64,000 bases of DNA from DATHAP01 sp963762865. GTDB lineage: Bacteria; Actinomycetota; Actinomycetes; JACCUZ01. Where the stretch lies: assembly GCA_963762865.1 (NCBI GenBank), contig CAVXNC010000022.1:62001-126000 (forward strand). Reading direction: 5' to 3'. The notes beneath the pieces are model-generated. The model saw only the letters and a program-made list of their open reading frames with translations, did no database searches and was not told where the DNA came from. The position numbers and the translations under genes were made by a program. Below are positions 28,049-38,663 of the stretch, one piece after another. Position 1 is the stretch's first letter. Every line of letters begins with the position of its first letter.

Positions 28049-28987
28049 ATGGACACCGTGACCGCGGCGTCGACCGCGGGCTCGTCCACCTCTCGCCGGC
28101 GCCCCGACCGGGGCCGCCGGCGGGAGGTGGCGGCGGGATACCTGTTCTCGCTGCCATTCCTCGCGCTGTTCCTGGTCTTCACCATCGGGCCGGTGATCGC
28201 CTCGTTCCTGATGAGCTTCACCGACCTGCGCTCCGCCGACATCCGCAACCCGCTCGCCGTGGGTCTGGTCGGCATCGAGAACTACACGAAGCTGTTCAGC
28301 GACGAGACGTTCCAGAAGGCCGCGTTCAACACGGCGTACTTCGTCGTCATCGGGGTGCCGCTCACCATGGGGCTGGCGCTCCTGGTCGCGGTCCTGCTCG
28401 ACTCCGGCATCACCCGGTTCCGTACCTTCTTCCGGGTCGGCTACTACCTGCCCGTCGTGACCAGCATCGTCGCGGTGGCCGTTGTCTGGCGGTTCCTCCT
28501 CCAGCCGGACAGCGGCATCGTCAACACGCTGCTGGGGTACGTCGGCATCGAGGGCCCGTCCTGGTTGCGCAGCGAGACGTGGGCGATGCCCTCGTTGATC
28601 GTCATGTCGGCCTGGCGCAACATGGGCGCCCTGGTGATCATCTTCCTGGCCGGGCTGCAGGTCGTGCCCAAGGAGATGCACGAGGCAGCGGCGATCGACG
28701 GCGCGGGCGCGTGGGGCCGGTTCCGGCACATCACCCTGCCGATGATGCGGCCGACCCTGCTGTTCGGCGGCGTGATCACGATGATCGGCTACCTCCAGTT
28801 CTTCGAGGAGCCGTTCATCATGACCCGCGGCGGTCCACTCGACTCGACGCTGTCGACCGCCTACTACACCTACAACCAGTTCGGCTTCGGCAACTACAGC
28901 TACGCGGCGGCGATGGCCTACGTGCTGTTCGTCGTGATCGCCCTGGTGACTGCGGTGCAGTTCAAGCTCCTCGGGTCGAAGGACTGA
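28049..28987 (+). CDS. Carbohydrate ABC transporter permease (MalF-like)
   Basis: 312 residues from an ATG at 28049, one base after the binding-protein stop. After a basic N-terminus it has six predicted transmembrane helices (first YLFSLPFLALFLVFTIGPVI) and the ABC permease EAA loop EAAAIDGAGAWGRFRHITLP. It belongs to the CUT1 MalF-like group and pairs with the next gene. Confidence 0.92.
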   Translation: MDTVTAASTAGSSTSRRRPDRGRRREVAAGYLFSLPFLALFLVFTIGPVIASFLMSFTDLRSADIRNPLAVGLVGIENYTKLFSDETFQKAAFNTAYFVVIGVPLTMGLALLVAVLLDSGITRFRTFFRVGYYLPVVTSIVAVAVVWRFLLQPDSGIVNTLLGYVGIEGPSWLRSETWAMPSLIVMSAWRNMGALVIIFLAGLQVVPKEMHEAAAIDGAGAWGRFRHITLPMMRPTLLFGGVITMIGYLQFFEEPFIMTRGGPLDSTLSTAYYTYNQFGFGNYSYAAAMAYVLFVVIALVTAVQFKLLGSKD

Positions 28988-28994
28988 TGCGACG

Positions 28995-29913
28995 ATGACC
29001 ACCTCGACCCGCCCCGAAGCAGCCGCAGTCACCGCGACGCCGCGCGAACCCGACGGACCCGCCGCCTTCCCGTCGTCGGCGGCACCATGAGATCGGCGAG
29101 CCGCAGCCCATCCCGTGGGTCTACGCGGTCCTGATCGGCGGCCTGGTGCTGCTGGTCGGCCCGTTCCTGTGGATGCTGCTCGGCTCCTTCCGGCCCGACC
29201 GCGAGCTCAAGCAGGTGCCACCGTCGTGGCTGCCGGAGAACCCGACGCTGGACAACTACCGCACGCTGTTCACCGAGCTCGACTTCCCGACGTACTTCTT
29301 CAACAGCACGGTCGTCGCTCTGGTCATCACGGTGGGCAACCTGATCTTCTGCTCGATGCTGGGTTACGCACTGGCCAAGCTGCACTTCCCGGGCAAGCGG
29401 ATCATCTTCGCTCTGGTGCTCGGCACCCTGATGGTGCCCTTCGTGGTGACCTTCGTGCCGCTGTTCGTGCTGGTCAGCAACCTGGGAATGGTCAACACCT
29501 TCCCGGGGCTGATCTTCCCGTTCCTGGCCGGCCCGTTCGGCGTCTTCCTGATGCGGCAGTTCTTCCAGTCGCTGCCGGACGAGCTGATCCACGCGGCGCG
29601 GGTCGACGGCGCCGGGGAGTTCCGGATCTTCTGGAGCATCATGCTGCCGCTGTGCAAGCCGGCACTGGCGACGCTGGGGATCCTCACCTTCCTCGCGTCG
29701 TGGAACAACTTCCTCTGGCCGCTGGTCGTCGCGCAGTCCGAGGACAAGTACACCCTGCCGGTCGCGCTCTCCATCTACGCCATCGGTGAGAACAAGGCCG
29801 ACTACGGCCTGCTGATGGCCGGCTCGGTCGCGATCATCATCCCCATCCTGGTCGTCTTCCTGGTCCTGCAGAAGCACTTCGTCCGCGGTATCGCCATGAC
29901 CGGCATCAAGTAG
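28995..29913 (+). pseudogene. Carbohydrate ABC transporter permease (MalG-like), apparent frameshift near the 5' end
   Basis: From the ATG at 28995 the frame runs only to a TGA at about 29090. The correct permease frame starts before that and is entered if one C is removed from the CCC at 29069-29071; it then reads HHEIGEPQPIPWVYAVLI into five to six membrane helices and the EAA-type loop HAARVDGAGEFRIFWSIMLP, ending at 29913. An internal start at 29146 would lose part of the first helix. The homopolymer context suggests a base-calling error; if real, the transporter is inactive or uses another start. Confidence 0.8.
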
Positions 29914-29926
29914 GGAGAGCACACCC

Positions 29927-31462
29927 ATGACCCGCACCTCCCGGCTGCTCGCGCTCGGCGCGGCCGCCACCGTCGCGGCGACCGCAGTCGTCGCGCCATC
30001 CACGTCCGCCGCCGGCGCGACCGACTCGCGAGCCACCTTGCTGGAGTACGCCCAGGACACCTGGCGATCGATGGACGCCATGGTCGATCCCGGCACCGGG
30101 CTCGTCTCGGACAACATCGGCGGCGACCTGTCGACCCGGCCGACCGGGCGGCCTACACGTCGCCGACCAACATCGGGGCGTACATGTGGAGCGCCATCGC
30201 CGCTCGCGACATCGGCCTCATCGACGAAGACACGATGCGAGGCGAAGATCGCCGCCACGCTGCACGGCGTCGCGGGTCTCGAGAAGCACGAGCCGTCGGG
30301 CATGTTCTACAACTGGTACAGCCCGACGGACGGCCACAAGCTGACTGTGTGGCCGGCGGACAACAGCACCGTCTTCCCCTTCCTCTCCAGCGTCGACAAC
30401 GGCTGGCTGGCGACGGCGCTGACGATGGTGGCGAAGGAGGTGCCGGCCCTCGCGGACGAGGCGCACTCGATCCTCGACGAGATGGACTTCGGCTACTACT
30501 ACAACCCGGCCGAGAACCAGATCCGCGGCGGCTTCTGGCTCACCCCGCGTCCGGGCTCGGTCGAGGGCAACTACCGAGGCGGTGACCCGGTCTACTACAC
30601 CGGTCACCACTACGGCGCGTTCAACACCGAGCCGCGGATGGCCAGCTATCTCGGCATCGCCTCCGGCCAGATCCCGCAGCGGCACTACTTCGGCACCTTC
30701 CGCACGTTCCACAACGACAACTGCGACTACGCGTGGACCGAGCAGCGGGCGGTCGGCGAGTGGAAGGAGTACCTGGGCGTCCGGGTCTTCGAGGGCGCGT
30801 ACAAGTACGCCGGCCGGCGACTCATCCCGACGTGGGGTGGGTCCATGTTCGAGGCCCTGATGGTGCCGCTCTTCGTCCCCGAGGAGCAGTGGGGCGCCAA
30901 GAGCTGGGCACTGACCCACCCGACCTACGTGCGCGCACAGATCGAGCACGGCATGGACGAGGCGAAGTACGGCTACTGGGGGTTCTCACCGTCCAACAAC
31001 CCGGCGGGCGGCTACCGCGAGTACGGCGTCGACCCGATCGGCATGGAGCCCAACGGCTACGCGTCCGACCAGGAGCGCACCTACGTCGACTACGGCTACG
31101 GCGAGTGCCGTCCCGCCCAGAAGGAGCCGAACAAGTACGGCCAGGGCGTCGTGACACCGCACGCGTCGTTCCTCGCCTACCGCTTCGCGCCGAAGGCCGC
31201 GCTGCAGAACCTGGCCAACCTGCGGGAGGACTTCGGCGCCTACGGTCCGGGCGGCTTCTACGACGCGGTCAACGTCACCACCGGCCAGATGTCCGAGCGA
31301 TACCTCTCTCTCGACCAGGGCATGGTGATGGCGGCGCTCGGCAACGCGCTCGCCGGACGACGACATGCGCCGACACCTTCGCCACCGGCGACGATGGACG
31401 AGAAGGTCAAGCCGCTGATGCGCATGGAGGAGTTCAGCGGGATCACGGAGGGCGGCAGGTGA
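29927..31462 (+). CDS. PF10091-type (glucoamylase-like/GH144-related) secreted glycosidase
   Basis: 511 codons with a signal peptide (residues 1-28). Most of the protein fits the glucoamylase-like family that includes beta-1,2-glucan-active GH144 enzymes: VFPFLSSVDNGWLATAL, YYGAFNTEPRMASYLGIA context, PTWGGSMFEALMVPLF, YGYWGFSPSNNPAGGY, VVTPHASFLAYRFAP and YLSLDQGMVMAALGN. Two stretches read better in other frames: 30138-30238 encodes AAYTSPTNIGAYMWSAIAA one base off, and about 31353-31395 shows similar slippage. Pairs of small indels thus keep the overall frame open. The substrate is a beta-glucan or related oligosaccharide, by family inference. Confidence 0.78.
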   Translation: MTRTSRLLALGAAATVAATAVVAPSTSAAGATDSRATLLEYAQDTWRSMDAMVDPGTGLVSDNIGGDLSTRPTGRPTRRRPTSGRTCGAPSPLATSASSTKTRCEAKIAATLHGVAGLEKHEPSGMFYNWYSPTDGHKLTVWPADNSTVFPFLSSVDNGWLATALTMVAKEVPALADEAHSILDEMDFGYYYNPAENQIRGGFWLTPRPGSVEGNYRGGDPVYYTGHHYGAFNTEPRMASYLGIASGQIPQRHYFGTFRTFHNDNCDYAWTEQRAVGEWKEYLGVRVFEGAYKYAGRRLIPTWGGSMFEALMVPLFVPEEQWGAKSWALTHPTYVRAQIEHGMDEAKYGYWGFSPSNNPAGGYREYGVDPIGMEPNGYASDQERTYVDYGYGECRPAQKEPNKYGQGVVTPHASFLAYRFAPKAALQNLANLREDFGAYGPGGFYDAVNVTTGQMSERYLSLDQGMVMAALGNALAGRRHAPTPSPPATMDEKVKPLMRMEEFSGITEGGR

Positions 31463-33331
31463 GCGAGCGTGTCGACCCCGACGACGACAGGGCCGGCGCC
31501 GCCCGGGACAGCTTCGAGCAGGGCATCGGGCGGCGGACCGGCGGCGGTGACCGGGCGGAGCTCCCGGCCCCCGCCGGGCTGACCGCGACCGCCGGCCGCG
31601 GCCACGTCACCCTCGACTGGCAACCGGTCGACGGGGCGGTGGGCTACCTGGTCCACCGCGCCCCCTCGCCCGACGGGCCGTTCGAACCTGTCGACCACGG
31701 CGGCAACGACGTGCTCGCCGTGCCGCACCCGCCCTACGTCGACACGTCCGGCGAGCGCGGCCGCGACTACTGGTACGCCGTCGCCTCCCTGCCGGAGGTG
31801 TCCCGCTCCGGACCGATCAGCGAGCCGGTGGGCTGCGTCGCCGCCACGGGGGGCGACGCCGCCGTCGACGCCCGGGTGGTCACCTCGCAGGTCGTCGGCC
31901 GGCTCGACCGCCCGTGGCGGCCGATGATCGGGTCCGAGCACCTGAGCCTGATGCTGTCGACCGACGAGGTCGGCGGCCGGGTGATCGGCCCCGAGCTGAC
32001 CGAGGCCCTACGACGGATGCACGACGACCTCGGCGTGCGGACGGTGCGGGCGCACGCGATCCTCGGCGACGACCTCGGCGTCTACCGCGAGGTCGACGGC
32101 GAGCCGGTGCACGACTTCTCGGGCGTCGACCGGGTCTACGACGCGCTGCTCGAGACCGGCCTTCGGCCGGTGGTCGAGCTGTCCTACATGCCACGCGACC
32201 TCGCCAGCGACCCATCGAGCAACCGTCTTCGCCTATGAGGCGATCATCTCGCCGCCGAAGGACTGGGACCGGTGGGCCGACCTGGTCACCGACCTCACCG
32301 CGCACCTCGTCGACCGCTACGGCATCGAGGAGGTTCGGGAGCGCTGGAGCTTCGAGGTCTGGAACGAGGCGAACCTCGACGTCTTCTGGAGCGGCTCGGA
32401 GGAGGAGTACCTGCGGCTGTACGACGTCACGGTCGCCGCGGTGCGCAAGGTCGACGAGCGGCTCGTCGTCGGGGGACCGAGCTCGGCCGCGGCCCAGTGG
32501 GTCGAGCTGCTGCTCGACCACGCGGCCACGTCGGGTGCGCCCGTCGACTTCCTGTCGACGCACACCTACGGCAGCCCGCCGCTGGACCTGCGGCCGATCC
32601 TCGAGCGCGCCGGCCGCCCGGACGCGAAGATCTGGTGGACCGAGTGGGGTCCCGGGTCGCAGCACTTCCACCTGGTCGGCGACAGCGTCTTCGCCGCGAC
32701 CTTCCTGGTCGACGGGATGGTGTCGAGCATGGGCCGGCTCGAGGCGCTGTCGCACTGGGTGGCGTCGGACCACTTCGAGGAGCTCGGCCGGCCGACACGG
32801 CTCGGGCACGGCGGCTTCGGACTGCTCACCGTCGGCAACCTGCGCAAGCCCCGCTGGTGGGCCCTTGCCTTGCTCGACCGCCTCGGCGACGACCGGCTCG
32901 CGGTGTCGCTCGAGGGCGACGGGGCGGGCGGCCTGGTCAAGACGCTCGCCGCACGGCGACCCGACGGGGAGGTCGGCGTCCTGGTCTGGAACAGCTCGCT
33001 CGACCAGTCCCGGATCCCGGCGGACCCGTTGCTCTCGCGGTCGGTCACCGTACGGCTGGAGGACCTTCCCGCAGGCAGCGTGGCGGTGACCCACCACCGC
33101 GTCGACGAGCGGCACAGCAACGTCTTCGCCGCCTGGCGCGACCTGGGCGGCGCCGACCGTGACTGGCCGGAGGGTGACGAGTGGGAGCAGCTGGCGGCTG
33201 CGGACCAGCTCGCCGAGGCAGAGCCCGCGCGCACCCTCGAGGTCGGTCGCGACGGGAGCGTGCAGCTGGCCTTCGAGCTGCCGCAGCCCGGCATCTCCTT
33301 CCTGACCGTCCGGCCCGGACGTACGACTTGA
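31459..33331 (+). pseudogene. GH39-type glycosidase (beta-xylosidase-like) with FN3-like N-terminus, frameshifted
   Basis: It starts with a GTG at 31459 overlapping the previous stop (GTGA). Residues about 40-140 resemble a fibronectin type III domain (LDWQPVDGAVGYLVHRA). The GH39 barrel follows (RPMIGSEHLSLML, VRTVRAHAILGDDLGVY, VVELSYMPRDLASDP). Near 32218 one extra base ends this frame at 32238, while the next frame carries on with TVFAYEAIISPPKDWDRW, FEVWNEANLDVFW (acid/base Glu), WWTEWGPGSQHFH (nucleophile Glu) to 33331. Repaired, the protein is about 623 residues. It would cleave xylosides or related beta-linked sugars in the cytoplasm. The single-base shift may be an error. Confidence 0.8.
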
Positions 33332-33420
33332 CGGCATGACCTGACGTATCTGACGGCTCCGGCGCGGGTCGCGTCCCTCGCCGGTCCGGCGCCCTGACGC
33401 GATCGGGCAGGATCGTCGCC

Positions 33421-34476
33421 GTGCGAGCAGTCGTCTTCGAGGAGTACGGAGCGCCGCCGGTCGTCCGGGAGGTCACGGACCCGAGCCCGGCGGTGCACGG
33501 CGTCGTCGTGCGCGTCGAGGCGACCGGGCTGTGCCGCAGCGACTGGCACGCCTGGGCCGGGCACGACCGCACGATCGCGCTGCCGCACGTGCCGGGCCAC
33601 GAGCTGGCCGGCGTCGTCGAGGAGGTCGGCGCTGACGTCAGCCGTTGGCGCGCGGGTGACCGGGTCACCGTGCCGTTCGTCTGCGCCTGCGGCACCTGTG
33701 AGCAGTGCCTGACGGGCAACCACCAGGTCTGCGAGCGGCAGACCCAGCCGGGGTTCACCGGGTGGGGGTCCTTCGCCGAGCTGGTGGCACTCGACCACGC
33801 CGACGTCAACCTGGTCGGGCTGCCGGTCGGGATGACGGCGGCTACCGCGGCCGGGCTGGGCTGCCGGGTCGCGACCGCCCACCGAGCCGTCGTCGCGCAA
33901 GGGCGGGTGCACCCGGGGGACTGGGTTGCGATCCACGGGTGCGGCGGGGTCGGCCTGTCCGCCGTCATGGTCGCGGTGGCCTGCGGTGCCCGGGTCGTCG
34001 CGGTCGACGTCAGCCCGGGCGCCCTCGAGCTCGCCCGCTCCTTCGGCGCCGAGGTCACCGTCGACGCGTCGAGGCCCGGCGTCGTCGCGGCGGTCCGAGA
34101 GGCGACAGGCGGCGGGGCGCACCTCTCGCTCGACGCCTTGGGCAGCCACGAGACCTGTGGTGCCTCGATCAGGTCGCTGCGCGTCCGCGGACGTCACGTG
34201 CAGGTGGGTCTGCTGCCCCCCGACCTCGGCCACCCGGCCATCCCGATGGCACGGGTCATCGCCCACGAGCTGGTGCTCGTCGGCAGCCACGGGATGCCGG
34301 CGCACGACTACCCGGGGCTGCTCGCGATGGTCGGGTCCGGCCGGCTGCCCGCCGACCGGCTGGTGACCCGACGCATCTCCCTGGACGAGGCCGGCCCGGC
34401 ACTGGCCGCGATGGGGGAGCCGGGCTTCCCGCCGGGCGTGACGGTCGTCGAGCCGCAGGCGACCGCCCAGTCGTGA
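33421..34476 (+). CDS. Zinc-dependent alcohol dehydrogenase
   Basis: 351 residues from a GTG at 33421. Medium-chain dehydrogenase motifs: CRSDWHAWAGHD (catalytic zinc Cys), GHELAGVVEEVG, the structural zinc Cys group CACGTCEQCLTGNHQVC, and the nucleotide fold GCGGVGLSAVMVA. It oxidises an alcohol or polyol with NAD(P); the substrate is unknown. It follows the sugar locus after a 90-bp gap, so it could be part of the same catabolic set, but it may have its own promoter. Confidence 0.9.
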   Translation: MRAVVFEEYGAPPVVREVTDPSPAVHGVVVRVEATGLCRSDWHAWAGHDRTIALPHVPGHELAGVVEEVGADVSRWRAGDRVTVPFVCACGTCEQCLTGNHQVCERQTQPGFTGWGSFAELVALDHADVNLVGLPVGMTAATAAGLGCRVATAHRAVVAQGRVHPGDWVAIHGCGGVGLSAVMVAVACGARVVAVDVSPGALELARSFGAEVTVDASRPGVVAAVREATGGGAHLSLDALGSHETCGASIRSLRVRGRHVQVGLLPPDLGHPAIPMARVIAHELVLVGSHGMPAHDYPGLLAMVGSGRLPADRLVTRRISLDEAGPALAAMGEPGFPPGVTVVEPQATAQS

Positions 34477-34482
34477 CCCGCC

Positions 34483-34551
34483 CTCGGGTCCTTCGCCCTC
34501 TTCGGCGTGCTGTCGGTCCTGACCATCGCCGACCAGCTCAAGGAGTTCTAG
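34483..34551 (+). pseudogene. Possible C-terminal remnant of a membrane protein
   Basis: Directly behind the dehydrogenase stop, in the same frame, 22 codons read as a hydrophobic segment (SFALFGVLSVLTIA) followed by DQLKEF and a TAG. It has no start. It may be the tail of a lost gene or chance; I keep it only because the composition differs from the surrounding spacer. Confidence 0.2.
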
Positions 34552-34630
34552 GGTCGACCTGCGGTCCAGCGGCGTACGTCCCGTCTGGAAGACTGGTGTG
34601 CGCGTCGCGACCGAAGGGAAATGACCTCCC

Positions 34631-35914
<1,284 letters not shown>

Positions 35915-36067
35915 ACCGGCCGCACCCGGGGCGCCTGCCCGCCGACACCCTGGCGCAACAGGGGCGAACCACCTGGAAACGCCACCCTCGCTCCACCCGG
36001 TCGGCTTTACTCGTCACAGAGACGAGCCGATGACCCACCGGGAGTGACCGGCTGGAAAGGCGGGAGC

Positions 36068-38422
36068 GTGCCTGGTCCGCAACAGACCAAGCGCGCCATC
36101 AGCTGGGTGTTCGACGTCGCGGTGATGACGTCCGGAGCACTCATCGGGCTGGTGGCGCTCGTCGCGCTGCTCGTCGGCCCCTACCTCGACCGCCAGTGGG
36201 TCCTGGCGCTGGCCCTCGGTCCGCCGGTCATCGCCCTGATGAGCCGCTTCCCGCTGGTCCTGGACCGCACCTCCACCGGCGTCGAGGTCGGCTTCGAGTC
36301 GGCTGTGCTCGTCTTCCTCGCCTGCGTCGGTGGCGGTCACGGCGCGCTCGCCGTGTGGGCCGTCGGGCAGGTGCTCTCGCAGGCCACCACGGCCAAGCGG
36401 GCCGACATCCGGCTCTTCAACATCGGCATCAGCATCCTGTCCGGGTGCGCCGCGCTGCTGACGATGCGCGCCCTCAGCCCCCTCGACGCCACTGACCCGC
36501 GGGAGCTCCTGGCCGTCGGCGCCGGATGCGCGGTGTTCTTCGTGCTCGACTACGTCATCTCCGCGATGTCGATCGCGCTGGAGTCCGAGGTGCCGGTGCT
36601 CGCTGAGCTGCGCCAGGCCAGCGCGCTGCTCGCCCTCGGAGTCTTCGTCGCGATCGACAGCCTCGGCTACCTCGCCGCCCTGGTGACTCGCTCGCTGGAC
36701 GCCTGGGCGGGGGGGCTGCTGGCGGTGCCGCTGCTGACCATCCTGGTCGCGACGCGCGCCCTGTCGCGCGGCAGCGAGCACCGCCGACGGCTCGAGGCGC
36801 TCTTCGGCGCCGCCGCCGAGACGCAGGTCGTGCACACGAGGGCATCACTCGAGGAGCTCATGCGCCGGCAGGTGCGCGCCGTCGTCGCCACCGGTCGCGC
36901 GGACCTGCGCCGCGACGGGCCGTCTTCCCGCGAGATCGGCGCCCGCGTGCGCACCGGTGAGGGCACCTGGTGGCTCGTCGCGCCGGCCATCGACCGTGCC
37001 CGTGCCTCCGTCGAGGCCGACCAGAAGGCCCTCGAGGCGCTGGCGACGGTGGCCGAGGAGGCCTTCGGCAGGCTCGCGCTGACCGAGGAGATGGGCCACC
37101 TCGCGCGGCACGACGCGCTGACCGCGCTGCCCAACCGGACGCTCTTCCTCGACCGCGTCGAGCAGGCCGTGATCCGCTCCCGGCGCAGCGGCAGCAGCAT
37201 CGCCGTCCTCTTCCTCGACCTCGACGGCTTCAAGGGCGTCAACGACCGCTTCGGCCATGCCGAGGGCGACGAGCTGCTCAAGGCCGTGGCCGCGCGACTG
37301 GTCGCCTGCGTGCGCGCCGAGGACTCGGTCGCCCGGCTCGGCGGCGACGAGTTCGCGGTGCTCGTCGAGGGCGTCGAGGACGTCGAGGAGCTCGACGTCC
37401 TCTGCCACCGACTGCTGGGCTCGCTTCGCCGCGAGGTCGTGATCCACGGACACGAGGTCGTGGTCGGCGCAAGCATCGGCGTCGCAGTCGCCAACATCGA
37501 CGACGAAGCCGCCGGACTGCTGCGCAACGCCGACATGGCGATGTACCGGGCCAAGGCCCTCGGCAAGGACCGCTACTTCGTCTACCAGCCGTCGCTTCGC
37601 GAGGAGAACGTCCGTCGCCTGGAGCTCGTGGAGGCGCTCCGACGTGACATGGCGACCCAGCTCGTCGTGCACTACCAGCCGATCGTCAACCTCGAGACCG
37701 GCGTCGTCGACGGGCTCGAGGCCCTCGTCCGGTGGCAGCGCCCCGACGGCCTGCTGGCACCGGACCTCTTCATCGCCGCCGCGGAGGAGAGCGGGCTGAT
37801 CGTCGAGCTGGGAGAGCGCGTCCTGCAGCAGGTGGTCGCGGACTCGGCCGCCCTCGAGGCTGCCGCGGGTCGCCCCCTGTCGCTGGGGTGCAACATGTCC
37901 GCGCACCAGCTCCGCGACGCCGCCTTCCCTGACCTCGTCGCCTCGGCCGTCACTGCCCTCGGCGACAACAACCTGGTGCTGGAGATGACCGAGACCGTCG
38001 TCGTCACCCACGACGAGGAGACCGACGCCGCCCTGCGCAAGCTCACTGCCGTCGGCGCCCGGCTGGCCATCGACGACTTCGGTGTCGGCTTCTCCTCGAT
38101 CGGCTACCTGCAGCACCTGCCGGTCGCGATCCTCAAGATCGACCGCAGCTTCACCCGCGACGTCGACTCCAGCCCGCGCGCCGCGGCGCTGGTCGAGGCG
38201 ATCCTGGTGATGGGCGCCGCACTCGACCTGCGGGTGGTCGCCGAGGGGATCGAGCGGCCGAGCCAGGCACTCCGGCTGCGCGAGGCCGGCTGCGTGGTGG
38301 GCCAGGGCTTCCTCTACGGCCGCCCCGTCCCGCTCGAGGAGGCCACCGAGCTGCTGCGCGCCGGCCGGGACGCCACCCCGGACCACACCCCCGTGGCCGA
38401 CCTGTCCGCGACCACCGCCTGA
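36068..38422 (+). CDS. Membrane GGDEF-EAL protein (c-di-GMP turnover)
   Basis: 784 residues from a GTG at 36068, chosen for AAAGGCGGGAGC upstream; a GTG at 36044 is also open but has a poorly spaced site. Six to seven N-terminal membrane helices form a MASE-like sensor (to about residue 240). A GAF-like or coiled linker to about 330 precedes the GGDEF domain (HDALTALPNRTLFLDR, LFLDLDGFKGVND, RLGGDEFAVL) and the EAL domain (HYQPIVNLETG, EALVRW, EMTETVVV, IDDFGVGFSS, AEGIER). Both catalytic motifs look intact, so it may make or degrade c-di-GMP. The ligand is unknown. It stands alone. Confidence 0.92.
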   Translation: MPGPQQTKRAISWVFDVAVMTSGALIGLVALVALLVGPYLDRQWVLALALGPPVIALMSRFPLVLDRTSTGVEVGFESAVLVFLACVGGGHGALAVWAVGQVLSQATTAKRADIRLFNIGISILSGCAALLTMRALSPLDATDPRELLAVGAGCAVFFVLDYVISAMSIALESEVPVLAELRQASALLALGVFVAIDSLGYLAALVTRSLDAWAGGLLAVPLLTILVATRALSRGSEHRRRLEALFGAAAETQVVHTRASLEELMRRQVRAVVATGRADLRRDGPSSREIGARVRTGEGTWWLVAPAIDRARASVEADQKALEALATVAEEAFGRLALTEEMGHLARHDALTALPNRTLFLDRVEQAVIRSRRSGSSIAVLFLDLDGFKGVNDRFGHAEGDELLKAVAARLVACVRAEDSVARLGGDEFAVLVEGVEDVEELDVLCHRLLGSLRREVVIHGHEVVVGASIGVAVANIDDEAAGLLRNADMAMYRAKALGKDRYFVYQPSLREENVRRLELVEALRRDMATQLVVHYQPIVNLETGVVDGLEALVRWQRPDGLLAPDLFIAAAEESGLIVELGERVLQQVVADSAALEAAAGRPLSLGCNMSAHQLRDAAFPDLVASAVTALGDNNLVLEMTETVVVTHDEETDAALRKLTAVGARLAIDDFGVGFSSIGYLQHLPVAILKIDRSFTRDVDSSPRAAALVEAILVMGAALDLRVVAEGIERPSQALRLREAGCVVGQGFLYGRPVPLEEATELLRAGRDATPDHTPVADLSATTA

Positions 38423-38581
38423 CGACCCTGCGCTGCCGGCCCGCACCAACCCGCTCGGCCAGGCCCGCACCGACCCGCCGGCCAGGCCGGCAGAGGCGTG
38501 ACCCGGCTCACCCGCCCGGCGTGGGCCTGGCGCGGCGCGAAACTCGTGGCTGGGCAGAGGCTTAGACCTCCGCTACGGTGG

Positions 38582-38607
38582 TACCTACGGTGACGTAACC
38601 GTAGGTA
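38582..38607. promoter_or_regulatory. Perfect inverted repeat ahead of the acyl-ACP desaturase
   Basis: Ten-base arms TACCTACGGT and ACCGTAGGTA flank a six-base spacer, 57 bases ahead of the likely TTG start. Part of the left arm is repeated just upstream (CTACGGTGGTACCTACGGT). The form suits a dimeric TetR-type lipid regulator; none is nearby. The right arm contains an apparent ATG at 38607. Confidence 0.6.
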
Positions 38608-38663
38608 TGTACGGCAGCACCACCCCCCGACCCGTGTCCCCCTCAGCCGCACCGGAGGCCAGC

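Noticed and set aside
29060..29095. Programmed frameshift in the second permease
   Set aside because: There is no slippery heptamer or downstream structure typical of programmed shifting; a base error in the CCC run is simpler.
36044..36067. GTG at 36044 as the GGDEF-EAL start
   Set aside because: The ribosome binding site at 36068 is better spaced, and the extra residues are not hydrophobic or conserved-looking.
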